Assembly (NCBI GenBank): GCA_964521065.1 | Contig: CAZFPQ010000272.1 | Span: 1 to 9,486, forward strand | Length of the DNA stretch: 9,486 nt | Reading direction: 5' to 3' | Source: CAYVAP01 sp964521065 | Lineage (GTDB): Bacteria; Bacteroidota; Bacteroidia; J057 | Shown: positions 1-7,114 of the stretch, piece after piece | Position numbering within the stretch: position 1 is the stretch's first letter | Layout of the letters: each line of letters begins with the position of its first letter | Program-made: the position numbers and the translations under genes | Notes under the pieces: generated by a model | Seen by the model: the letters and a program-made list of their open reading frames with translations, nothing else | What the model was told of the DNA's origin: nothing | Database searches by the model: none

Positions 1-182
1 GGTAAGGGGTAATCGGAGGAGTCACGTTGAAAATCTTGAACCAATCGTATCAGTATCCTTGCTAGGGTTTTGAGTACTTGGTTTTCTATTGAATTTATCA
101 GACGCTTCCAAAACCAGTTGTTACCGATTTATCGTCTGCCAAGACAAGAGATTCTAAACTGGAGGGCTTGCACGGTTTCCTA

Positions 183-1337
183 TTAAAAAAAACCAACCAT
201 CAGGATGCCGAGGTAGGTCCCCAAAGCATTGCCCAGGGTCCCCACTAGGATAGCTGGCAAAATCAAATCTGCTCGATCCTGCGCCTTGGCCAACGCTAAG
301 GCGGAGGTCGATCCGCCAACATTGGCCTGAGAGGCAATGCTGACCAGTTGCCAATCCCACTTGGTAAAAATGGCAAGCCCAAAAATAATCAGCCCATGGA
401 TCAGCAGTAAGTTCCCGGCCATGATGAATAGGGTATAGCTCAGGCTACCTATTTCAGCCAGGGCCCCTAAGTCACAAAAAGCCCCGATCACCTCTAAAAA
501 CAGGTATAAGCCTAACAAGGCTAAGACCCGGCTTCCTTCTGGACGCAAGCGATTGGGAAGCTGCGCCCAGGCGAGTCCTAAAGTCGTGAGGATAAGAATA
601 GAAGGAATAGGAAGTCCGAGGGTGGCGCTTTGGGCAGCCAGCCAATCAGACAGCATCAAGCTCAATGCTCCTACCCCTATCAACACACTCAACCCAAGAG
701 GTCCAACCTTTTGTTCTTCCACAAATACCTCTTCCACGCCGCTTGCTCCACCATCTCCTGACTGGGTTTTTTGACGGGGTAAAAATCTGTTTAGCAACAT
801 GGGGATCGCCAAGGTCAGCAACATCCACAAGGTCGTAAGAATGTTGTCTACAGCTACGGCCCCTGCGTAGAGATTGCCTTGGTCCATGACGTCATAGGCC
901 ATGGCCACCGCATTAAAATTAACAGCCCCTCCAATGTAGGTCCCCGCAAACATCCCCGCTATAGCTGGGGTCTGTTCCCCAAAGGCATCTGGCCCAATCA
1001 CCCAGGTCACGGCTACCCAGATTCCGGCCAAAGTCCCCAACGCCCCGACCAGAAACATAATTAGCATAGGAAGGCCAGCCTTTCGCAAATCCTTGAGACG
1101 TACCTCCATCATTAGATAGAAAATGGCCAAGGGAGCTAAATAAGTAAACACCCCTTCGTAAAGAGGGTAGTTATCTGAAGCCGTAGGGATCAAGCCCAAG
1201 TTGGCTAAAATCGCTCCAAATAGGATGACCAATAAGGCCGTGCCTAATTGGCGGGCCCAGGTATGGCGAGCCAACCATTCACTGCCCGCAATGACCAGAA
1301 ATAACAAACCCAAAACCAGCATTGGTGAGGAAAACAT
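183..1337 (-). CDS. DUF819 family multi-pass membrane protein
   Basis: Predicted inner-membrane protein of the DUF819 (YjcL-like) family, 384 aa from the ATG at 1337. Substrate and role are not established for the family; a transporter-like fold is usually suspected. About ten hydrophobic segments run along the protein, split by a charged cytoplasmic-type loop at roughly residues 184-212 (RQKTQSGDGG...VEEQK). Conserved glycine-rich motifs typical of DUF819 are visible: AGTYIGGAVNFNAVA near 131-145, SQANVGGSTSALALA near 336-350 and GTLGNALGTYLG near 366-377. Length fits the family. The frame stays open upstream to a GTG at 1391, which would add 18 non-hydrophobic residues. I prefer the ATG because it places the first membrane segment (SPMLVLGLLFLVIAG) close to the N-terminus, as usual for the family, but there is no clear ribosome site to decide. 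It is divergent from the stress-protein gene and has a promoter-like TAATTTTG at 1431-1438. Family assignment is firm; function is unknown. Confidence 0.88.
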   Translation of the reverse strand: MFSSPMLVLGLLFLVIAGSEWLARHTWARQLGTALLVILFGAILANLGLIPTASDNYPLYEGVFTYLAPLAIFYLMMEVRLKDLRKAGLPMLIMFLVGALGTLAGIWVAVTWVIGPDAFGEQTPAIAGMFAGTYIGGAVNFNAVAMAYDVMDQGNLYAGAVAVDNILTTLWMLLTLAIPMLLNRFLPRQKTQSGDGGASGVEEVFVEEQKVGPLGLSVLIGVGALSLMLSDWLAAQSATLGLPIPSILILTTLGLAWAQLPNRLRPEGSRVLALLGLYLFLEVIGAFCDLGALAEIGSLSYTLFIMAGNLLLIHGLIIFGLAIFTKWDWQLVSIASQANVGGSTSALALAKAQDRADLILPAILVGTLGNALGTYLGILMVGFF

Positions 1338-1430
1338 AGATAATCGCGATTTCAGTGAGGAAGCATCCAAGATAGGGATTACATCGGGCACTCATTTGGC
1401 CGGCAAATTAAGAGCTATGTCCTACCCTGA

Positions 1431-1438
1431 CAAAATTA
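1431..1438 (-). promoter_or_regulatory. candidate -7 element for the DUF819 gene
   Basis: Read on the minus strand this is TAATTTTG, a perfect match to the Bacteroidota -7 consensus TAnnTTTG. The same octamer occurs ahead of rfbB. No convincing TTG-type -33 element lies about 19-21 nt upstream, so this is a half-supported promoter. Initiation here would give a leader of roughly 90 nt to the ATG at 1337, or about 35 nt to the GTG at 1391. Confidence 0.4.
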
Positions 1439-1518
1439 AGTCGGAGCCCTGCCTTAGGTCATCGGTATTGCCTCGCTCATTACCTAAGTTCTTATCTCAA
1501 GGAAGACCAAGGCTAGAT

Positions 1519-1548
1519 GGGCCGTTTTTTATGTACTTATTACGGCCC
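1519..1548. repeat. interrupted inverted repeat upstream of the stress gene
   Basis: The perfect 7-bp arms GGGCCGT (1519-1525) and ACGGCCC (1542-1548) enclose an AT-rich 16-nt spacer. Outer flanks GAT and ATC also pair if two bases (T1549, C1550) are bulged. It could be an operator or a 5'-leader hairpin for the stress gene. The arms are short, so chance is possible. Confidence 0.3.
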
Positions 1549-1624
1549 TCATCTGCACCCGCTAAGCCCGTCGGTCTACTTGACTCACAGCCATGCTTGC
1601 TCAAGGACTACTAATTGGACTGCT

Positions 1625-2497
1625 ATGAAAAAGCTACTCGTTCCCACCGACTTTTCCCCTGCTGCAAACAATGCTGTAGACTATGCCACTGCCCTGGCTG
1701 CTGATTTAGGGGCAGAGATTCTCTTCTTGCATGCCTATCACGACCCAAGCCTAGACCATGATCTACCTACCCTGATAGCCCCTGCCCCCACATACGTGAG
1801 CAGCACCAAGATCATGACTGATGTAGCACAAGAGGCCGACCGAAAACTGAAACGATTGGTGGATACCAGTCGATGGAAGTATGGTATCCCAGCTAGTTGT
1901 CAATTATCAGAAGGCTTTCCAGAAAGACTTATCCCCAGCACTGCCAAAGAAATGGGCTGTGACCTAATTGTAATGGGTAATCGGGGACAAAACGACCTAA
2001 ACAGGATCTTTTTTGGTTCTACTACGGCCAGTGTGTTACGTCATTCTACCTTACCGGTACTAGCGATCCCGGAGCATTATCGGTACAGGAGCATCGAACA
2101 CGTGATGTATGCTTCAGACTTCGAACCCAGCGATGGCTGGGTAGTTAGGCAGATGCTCCAATTGCTCCAGCCCCTTGACTTCAAGCTCTATTCTATTTTC
2201 ATCTTTAATGAAAGAGGCCACCACTACCGCAAAGAGGATTACCTAGGCCTCAAGGAAGCCATGCGCTCTCACATGAAATATGTGTTGCCTGACGCAAAAA
2301 TGAATGTCTTAGCCACAGGAGACAAAGACTTAGTCAATGGCCTGGAAAAGGCTCTTTCAGAAAAAAAAGTAGACGTATTGGTCATGGCTACTCATTTGCG
2401 AAACTTCGTCCAACGCCTGATCCATCCTAGTCAAACCAGCCGGATGCTGGCCAAAACTCAAGTTCCCTTATTGGCCTTTCCGATTGAGAGAGATTGA
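1625..2497 (+). CDS. universal stress protein, tandem UspA domains
   Basis: Soluble cytoplasmic protein of 290 aa with two UspA-type domains, the common tandem form. Domain 1 (about 1-149) begins KKLLVPTDFSPAANNAV, with the usual Asp at residue 9. It carries an intact ATP-binding signature G118-x2-G121-x9-G131-S132 followed by VLRHSTLPVLAIP. Domain 2 (about 157-287) begins VMYASDFEPSD, but the equivalent loop reads MATHLRNFVQRLIHPSQTSRM with no G-x2-G-x9-G, so it probably does not bind ATP in the canonical way. Family members are linked to survival under starvation, oxidative or energy stress; the role here is inferred from the fold only. I chose the ATG at 1625 because the UspA homology starts there. 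An in-frame ATG at 1517 would add 36 residues without UspA character. It converges on sucA with a 128-bp spacer and stands as a single gene. Confidence 0.93.
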   Translation: MKKLLVPTDFSPAANNAVDYATALAADLGAEILFLHAYHDPSLDHDLPTLIAPAPTYVSSTKIMTDVAQEADRKLKRLVDTSRWKYGIPASCQLSEGFPERLIPSTAKEMGCDLIVMGNRGQNDLNRIFFGSTTASVLRHSTLPVLAIPEHYRYRSIEHVMYASDFEPSDGWVVRQMLQLLQPLDFKLYSIFIFNERGHHYRKEDYLGLKEAMRSHMKYVLPDAKMNVLATGDKDLVNGLEKALSEKKVDVLVMATHLRNFVQRLIHPSQTSRMLAKTQVPLLAFPIERD

Positions 2498-2547
2498 GAA
2501 AATAAGAGTTTGGGACATGGGGTAATTAGAGCATAAGGGGATCAAAA

Positions 2548-2587
2548 AAGGGTCATCCTGATCACTTGATGGAGCAGGATGACTCTT
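2548..2587 (-). terminator. intrinsic terminator of sucA (possibly bidirectional)
   Basis: A 9-bp perfect inverted repeat, GTCATCCTG (2552-2560) with CAGGATGAC (2575-2583), encloses a 14-nt loop. Outer pairing extends it to 13 bp with one G-T. On the minus strand the stem is followed by a run of six Ts (A2544-A2549 on the plus strand), which is the classic intrinsic terminator layout about 40 nt past the sucA stop. On the plus strand only a few Ts follow, so termination of the stress gene by the same stem is less certain. Confidence 0.85.
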
Positions 2588-2625
2588 AGGAACACTCAAA
2601 AAATAAGTAAGGTTCCTCAGCTAGA

Positions 2626-5406
2626 CTAAGCGTTTACCAGATCTTTCTCCTCGATATTTCCAAAGGCCAAGTCAATGATCTGCTGTTGCTCCATGTTGTG
2701 GATACGTGCATAACCGCTGGCAGGAGTTGCAGATGGCTTGCGTCCATAGTAAGTCAGTTCAACTTCTGTGACTACACGTAGGATATAGTTCCAAGCACCC
2801 ATGTTGCGTGGCTCTTCTTGGGCCCAGCACCACTGAGCATCAGCGGGATACTTAGCGATCAATTCACGCAGCTGGGTCACTGGCAAGGGATACAACTGCT
2901 CCATTCGGATTACAGCCACATCTTTGCGTTCCGCTTTTTGTTGCTCCTCTAAGAGATCATAATAAATCTTCCCTGAACAGGCGATCACTTTGGTAACCTT
3001 ATCGGTCTCTACATATGGGTCATCAATCAATTCTTGGAAGCGGGAACCTGCCGCCATTTCGTCAATAGAACTAACTGCTTTAGGATAGCGCAACAACTTC
3101 TTAGGTGTCATGAAGATCAAAGGAATGCGAAAATCCCGATGCATCTGGCGGCGGAGGGCATGGAAGAAGTTGGCTGGAGTGGTGATGTTGAGCACTTGCA
3201 TGTTTTTGCGTGCACACAACTCCAAGTAACGCTCTAAGCGCGCGGAAGAGTGCTCTGGACCTTGTCCCTCATATCCATGCGGCAGATACTGAATCAGCCC
3301 ACTCATGCGCTGCCATTTGGTCTCTGCACTCGCGATATATTGGTCCATGATGATCTGGGCGCCGTTGGCAAAGTCGCCAAACTGGGCCTCCCAAATGACC
3401 ACATTGTTGGGATTGGCGGTGGAATAACCGTATTCAAATCCCAACACCCCATACTCAGAAAGCAATGAGTTGTAAGCAATGAATTTGGCTTGTTCTCCAG
3501 GGCGAATCTCATTGAGGCCAATCCACTCATGTTCAGCATCGGTAGACAACAGCACCGAATGACGGTGTGAGAAAGTGCCACGCCGGGTGTCCTGCCCACT
3601 GAGGCGGATGGGAAATCCTTCTAACAGCAAAGTACCATAGGCAATGAGTTCACCCAGCGCCCAGTCCAAACGATCTTCCTCGACCATGGTCAATCGGTCT
3701 CGGAAGAGCTTCCTAATTTTCTTGTGCGCTTTAAAATCTTCGGGGATATCATGGATCTTATGAGCAATTTCTAGCAATAGCTCCTTGTCAACTCCCGTTT
3801 CGATTGAGTCCGCCATGAAGTCTTCCTGGTCGCCCCGCCGGATTCCATCCCAAGTCCCTTTGAGGTAGGGCGCATGCTTCAATTTATCAGTAGCCCTGGC
3901 TTCCTCCAGCTCTCCTTGTAGCTCTGCCTTAAACTCCTTTTCCAATTCTTTGGCCATGTTGCCAGCCACCTCACCCGAACTCACCAGCTTGTCGAAGTAA
4001 ATTTTCCGTGGATCAGGATGCTTGCGGATGATGTCGTACAGCAATGGCTGGGTAAATGCAGGCTCGTCTGCCTCGTTGTGGCCGTGACGGCGGTAGCAGA
4101 GAAGGTCGATGAACACGTCCCGACCAAAAGTCTGGCGGAACTCCATCGCCATTTCAATCGCCAATACCAAGGCTTCCACATCATCCCCATTCACGTGGAA
4201 TACGGGGGAATGAGTAACCTTTGCCACGTCCGTACAATAAGTAGAGGAGCGGGCGTCTAGGTAATTGGTGGTAAAGCCAATTTGGTTGTTGACTACAATG
4301 TGCAGGGTTCCTCCTGTCTTATATCCTTCTAACAAGGACATCTGAATGACCTCGTATACGATTCCCTGAGCAGCGATGGCAGCATCTCCATGGATCAGTA
4401 CTGGGCATAGTTTGTTAAAATCTCCTCCAAACTTGCGGTCAATCTTGGCCCGAGCAGAGCCTTGCACCACCGGATCTACCGCCTCTAAGTGAGAGGGGTT
4501 GGGCATCAAGCTCAGGTGTACTTTATGCTTATCGCTGGTTTCAATATCGGCAGAAATACCAAGGTGATATTTCACATCCCCTTGGAACATAGAATCGGCG
4601 TATTCTTTTCCTTCAAACTCACTAAAGATCTCATCATACTCCTTCTGCATGATATTGGCCAACACGTTGAGGCGTCCACGGTGGGCCATACCCATTACAA
4701 ACTCTTCAATACCAAGGCTGGCACCTTTTTCTATGGCTGCGTCTAGAGCTGGAATTAACGACTCTGCTCCCTCGAGAGAGAAACGCTTTTGTCCAACGAA
4801 CTTAGTACCAAGAAATTTCTCAAAAATCACCGCCCGGTTGAGCATTTGTAGCAAGTGCTTTTTCTTTTCAAGAGAAAAGTCAGGCTCGTTGCGATTTTTT
4901 TCCATTCGCGTCTGCAGCCAAGAAACCATCTCAGGCTTGCGGACATAGCGAAACTCAGCCCCTATCGATTGACAATAAGTAGTTTTGAGTAGATCAATGA
5001 TATCCTTCAAAGTCGCAGGGCCTAGGCCCACTTCTACCCCAGCTTGGAAAGTCGTATTCAGATCAGACTCCGAGAGTTCGAAGTTTTCCAGGCTAAGATC
5101 CGGGGTATATTTCCGCCGTTCTCGAACAGGGTTGGTTCGGGTAAATAGGTGACCTCGGGTACGGTATGCATTGATGAGGTTGAGGACGTGGATTTCCTTG
5201 CTAGCGGCAGAAGAACTTAAAGAAGCCATGCTTCCCGTGGGTACGGAAGTAGCCTCTTCTTGATAGTTGGCCAAGGCAAATTCAAATCCAGAAAAAAACT
5301 TGTGCCACTCTTCGGCAACGGAGCTGGGGTCTTTTTGAAAGGCCCGGTACATGTTATCAATGTATTCAGGCGTAGCATTACTGAGAAAATTGAGCTGATC
5401 AGACAT
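2626..5406 (-). CDS. sucA: 2-oxoglutarate dehydrogenase E1 component
   Basis: Thiamine-diphosphate-dependent decarboxylase (E1) of the 2-oxoglutarate dehydrogenase complex. It decarboxylates 2-oxoglutarate and passes the succinyl group to the lipoyl arm of E2 in the TCA cycle. At 926 aa it is full length (E. coli SucA is 933). An N-terminal E2-interaction segment is seen at about 5-45 (YIDNMYRAFQKDPSSVAEEW). Next come the family motifs GMAHRGRLNVLAN (239-251), MPNPSHLEAVDPVVQG (301-316) and the ThDP/Mg site HGDAA (339-343) with NNQIGFTT (373-380). YRRHGHNEADEPAFTQP lies at 438-454. The C-terminal pyrimidine-binding domain includes the LPHGYEGQGPEHSSARLERYLEL stretch, and EEPRNMGAWNYI follows near the end. 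No key motif is broken. The ATG at 5406 begins the usual MSDxLxFLSN-type N-terminus. The E2 gene is not adjacent: a terminator follows, then a convergent gene. A TAGTTTTG element upstream suggests its own promoter. Confidence 0.98.
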   Translation of the reverse strand: MSDQLNFLSNATPEYIDNMYRAFQKDPSSVAEEWHKFFSGFEFALANYQEEATSVPTGSMASLSSSAASKEIHVLNLINAYRTRGHLFTRTNPVRERRKYTPDLSLENFELSESDLNTTFQAGVEVGLGPATLKDIIDLLKTTYCQSIGAEFRYVRKPEMVSWLQTRMEKNRNEPDFSLEKKKHLLQMLNRAVIFEKFLGTKFVGQKRFSLEGAESLIPALDAAIEKGASLGIEEFVMGMAHRGRLNVLANIMQKEYDEIFSEFEGKEYADSMFQGDVKYHLGISADIETSDKHKVHLSLMPNPSHLEAVDPVVQGSARAKIDRKFGGDFNKLCPVLIHGDAAIAAQGIVYEVIQMSLLEGYKTGGTLHIVVNNQIGFTTNYLDARSSTYCTDVAKVTHSPVFHVNGDDVEALVLAIEMAMEFRQTFGRDVFIDLLCYRRHGHNEADEPAFTQPLLYDIIRKHPDPRKIYFDKLVSSGEVAGNMAKELEKEFKAELQGELEEARATDKLKHAPYLKGTWDGIRRGDQEDFMADSIETGVDKELLLEIAHKIHDIPEDFKAHKKIRKLFRDRLTMVEEDRLDWALGELIAYGTLLLEGFPIRLSGQDTRRGTFSHRHSVLLSTDAEHEWIGLNEIRPGEQAKFIAYNSLLSEYGVLGFEYGYSTANPNNVVIWEAQFGDFANGAQIIMDQYIASAETKWQRMSGLIQYLPHGYEGQGPEHSSARLERYLELCARKNMQVLNITTPANFFHALRRQMHRDFRIPLIFMTPKKLLRYPKAVSSIDEMAAGSRFQELIDDPYVETDKVTKVIACSGKIYYDLLEEQQKAERKDVAVIRMEQLYPLPVTQLRELIAKYPADAQWCWAQEEPRNMGAWNYILRVVTEVELTYYGRKPSATPASGYARIHNMEQQQIIDLAFGNIEEKDLVNA

Positions 5407-5435
5407 GCTTATGGGTTCGTGGTTCGAAGGTTAAT

Positions 5436-5451
5436 GCCTAAAAAAGTAGGC
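5436..5451. repeat. small hairpin in the sucA leader
   Basis: GCCTA (5436-5440) pairs with TAGGC (5447-5451) across a 6-nt loop, inside the predicted sucA 5' untranslated region and ending 30 nt before the start codon. The stem is only 5 bp and has no T-run after it on the minus strand, so it does not look like a terminator for the upstream kinase gene. It may be chance. Confidence 0.25.
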
Positions 5452-5489
5452 TTTTGGACAAAAAGGAATCGGTAATACACCAATAACTA

Positions 5490-5497
5490 CAAAACTA
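5490..5497 (-). promoter_or_regulatory. candidate -7 element of the sucA promoter
   Basis: Minus-strand TAGTTTTG matches the Bacteroidota TAnnTTTG -7 consensus and sits 84 bp before the sucA ATG, in the 122-bp gap after the kinase gene. A clear -33 TTG about 19-21 nt further upstream is missing. It supports independent transcription of sucA, which would be expected for a TCA-cycle enzyme behind a sensor gene. Confidence 0.4.
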
Positions 5498-5528
5498 GCA
5501 AAAAGATATGTTACCTTTTCTCCATTTG

Positions 5529-7028
5529 TCACCTTCTATTTGCCAAAGTTGTGCCGTCTACCGCCGGAAGAGTAAAGTAAAAAATACTGCCTTGGCCAGG
5601 ATCAGATTCTACCCAGAGGTTTCCACCCCCATGCTCAATGATGCGTTTACATACAGGTAGTCCCACTCCAGGTGTACGAGGTCGAGAAACATCTAACTGC
5701 CGGGCGAAGCTAAAGAGAGCATCCTTTTGGTCTGGGTTCAATCCGCTGCCATTATCTTGTACCCGGATCAACCAAAAATCACCCTGCCGTTCTCCAGATA
5801 TGATGACCTCCACTTGGTCATCGCTGTATTCTATGGCGTTGGCTATCAATTGCTGAAACAAAGCCACCATCTCAAACTCATTGGCAAAAACGCTGGGAAG
5901 AGCGCCAAAAAAAAGCCGAGCCTCTCTCCGATCGATCAAGGGCTGGAGGTTGGTAGCTACTTCTTGCATTACCTCCGTAAGGTTTACTTGGTGATATCCT
6001 GCCCTTGCTTTAAGGTGGGCACTGTCTAGTAAGCCAGCCACGATTTTTTCCAATCGAAACATCTGGTTCAACCAGCCTTGACTGTCCTGAAGTAGATCTG
6101 CAGAGCCCTCCTCTTTCAACTTCAACAGGACCCGCTGCCCGGTCATGATGGCGTGACGCAGGGGATCCCTAAGCGTATGGGAAACCGCCAAGGCGAAATC
6201 TTCCAATCGCTGATTGAGTACCTTTAGCTGCTCAGCAGCCTCAGCTTGCTCTTGTTCAAGGGCAACTTGATCGTTTACCAGTTGGGTATAAAATATCAAT
6301 CCACCCACTTGGTTATCTTCCTGGTACCAAGGAGCTACCACCCAGTTAATATAATCGACTTGTCCATCTTCCCGCCTGTAAGGATCCCGCTCACATCGCT
6401 CTATTACTCCCTCAAGGCAACGCTGATGAACCTTCTTCCAGCGCTCGGGAATTCCTGGAAACACCTCATAGTGATTCCGCCCAATTAGGTTTTCATCAAT
6501 GCGATAGGATTCTAGCCACTCATCGCTCACCATGAGGTAGCGCATGTCGGTATCAAACATGGCGATGGAAGCAGGGGCATGACGGATGAAATAGCGGAGC
6601 AGAGAACCTTGGGCCATCTCTTGCCGCCAATTTTTGTCCTTGGGATCCTGCTGGGAAATGGCCCCCAAAAGCCAAACTACCTGGCCAGACGAATCAAAAA
6701 TGGGCAGCAAGGTTACCTGAAATCGACTTTTATTTCCTTTTGCCCAGAAAGCTGAAAAAGTCTCGCCCCGTAAGCCTCGGCTAATGCCCACCATCAAAGT
6801 AGGATAAACAGGGGCGACCTCTTCATAGTGATGGCCTAACCATTGCGTTGGCTCAATCGAAAGGGAATCCATGAGACTGCCCCGGATCTCAGCAAAACGG
6901 CCCTTCTGGTCAAGTTGAAAAAAAAGCAGCGCTTGATGTGCTAGCATAAAATCCAACTGCATTTTTGCACTTGGCGGCATGCGACTCGAATGCGAATTAG
7001 GGCTTTCAAAAGGTTGCTTCCCGGACAT
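5529..7028 (-). CDS. soluble two-PAS sensor histidine kinase
   Basis: Predicted cytoplasmic sensor kinase with no membrane segment or signal peptide. Residues are numbered from the GTG at 7034 (501 aa). Two PAS-type sensory regions are seen at about 27-128 and 146-252; the second has the typical DYINWVVAPWYQEDNQVGGLIFYTQ tail. A Glu/Gln/Leu-rich coiled-coil linker at about 253-280 leads to the HisKA H-box DFALAVSHTLRDPLR, with phospho-acceptor His286. The HATPase_c domain has an N-box QQLIANAIEYS (Asn399), G1 box QDNGSG (Asp427), F-box-like LFSFARQL and G2 box TPGVGLPVCKRIIEHGGG. All catalytic motifs look intact, so an active kinase is expected. There is no receiver domain and no response regulator next door, making it an orphan. 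The signal is unknown. I prefer the ATG at 7028 (499 aa); the GTG six bases upstream is the alternative. It lies 80-86 bp after the metallopeptidase-like gene and 122 bp before sucA. Confidence 0.93.
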   Translation of the reverse strand: MSGKQPFESPNSHSSRMPPSAKMQLDFMLAHQALLFFQLDQKGRFAEIRGSLMDSLSIEPTQWLGHHYEEVAPVYPTLMVGISRGLRGETFSAFWAKGNKSRFQVTLLPIFDSSGQVVWLLGAISQQDPKDKNWRQEMAQGSLLRYFIRHAPASIAMFDTDMRYLMVSDEWLESYRIDENLIGRNHYEVFPGIPERWKKVHQRCLEGVIERCERDPYRREDGQVDYINWVVAPWYQEDNQVGGLIFYTQLVNDQVALEQEQAEAAEQLKVLNQRLEDFALAVSHTLRDPLRHAIMTGQRVLLKLKEEGSADLLQDSQGWLNQMFRLEKIVAGLLDSAHLKARAGYHQVNLTEVMQEVATNLQPLIDRREARLFFGALPSVFANEFEMVALFQQLIANAIEYSDDQVEVIISGERQGDFWLIRVQDNGSGLNPDQKDALFSFARQLDVSRPRTPGVGLPVCKRIIEHGGGNLWVESDPGQGSIFYFTLPAVDGTTLANRR

Positions 7029-7053
7029 ATTCACTGGGGTAAGAAAAGGGCAA

Positions 7054-7109
7054 GGGGCAAGGCGTCAATAGAGGAACGTTTACAAAGAAACTAAACCTCT
7101 CTTGGCCCC
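7054..7109 (-). terminator. long imperfect hairpin, possible weak terminator
   Basis: Nested inverted repeats fill the gap between the HExxH gene and the kinase. GGGGCAAG (7054-7061) pairs with CTTGGCCCC (7101-7109) with one bulge, AGAGG (7070-7074) with CCTCT (7096-7100), and TTTA (7079-7082) with TAAA (7092-7095). On the minus strand the structure starts 5 nt after the TGA and is followed by a C/T-rich tail (TTGCCCTTTTCTT) rather than a clean T-run. It could end the upstream transcript, stabilise its 3' end, or act in the kinase leader. Confidence 0.4.
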
Positions 7110-7114
7110 ACAAG

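Larger units (their letters stand above)
1392..1624. other. divergent intergenic region
   Basis: This 233-bp spacer lies between the minus-strand DUF819 gene and the plus-strand universal stress gene. It holds a minus-strand TAATTTTG element (1431-1438) and an interrupted inverted repeat GGGCCGT/ACGGCCC (1519-1525 and 1542-1548, 16-nt spacer) about 77 bp before the stress-protein start. I found no TAnnTTTG match on the plus strand, so the stress-gene promoter is not identified. Open frames that run through this spacer have no recognisable protein character. Confidence 0.6.

Noticed and set aside
1201..1614. 137-codon plus-strand open frame
   Set aside because: It lies mostly antisense to the 5' end of the DUF819 gene and then crosses the intergenic spacer. 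The translation has no recognisable domain and looks like a shadow frame.
1517..1624. 36-residue N-terminal extension of the universal stress protein
   Set aside because: The extension has no UspA similarity, while the canonical start MKKLLVPTDFS begins at 1625.
3303..3599. 98-codon frame and several other open frames within sucA on both strands
   Set aside because: sucA is an intact, highly conserved gene over the whole span; the others are out-of-frame readings with unnatural composition.
5260..5475. 71-codon plus-strand frame over the sucA start
   Set aside because: Mostly antisense to the sucA N-terminus, with no domain, no promoter and a weak basic tail.
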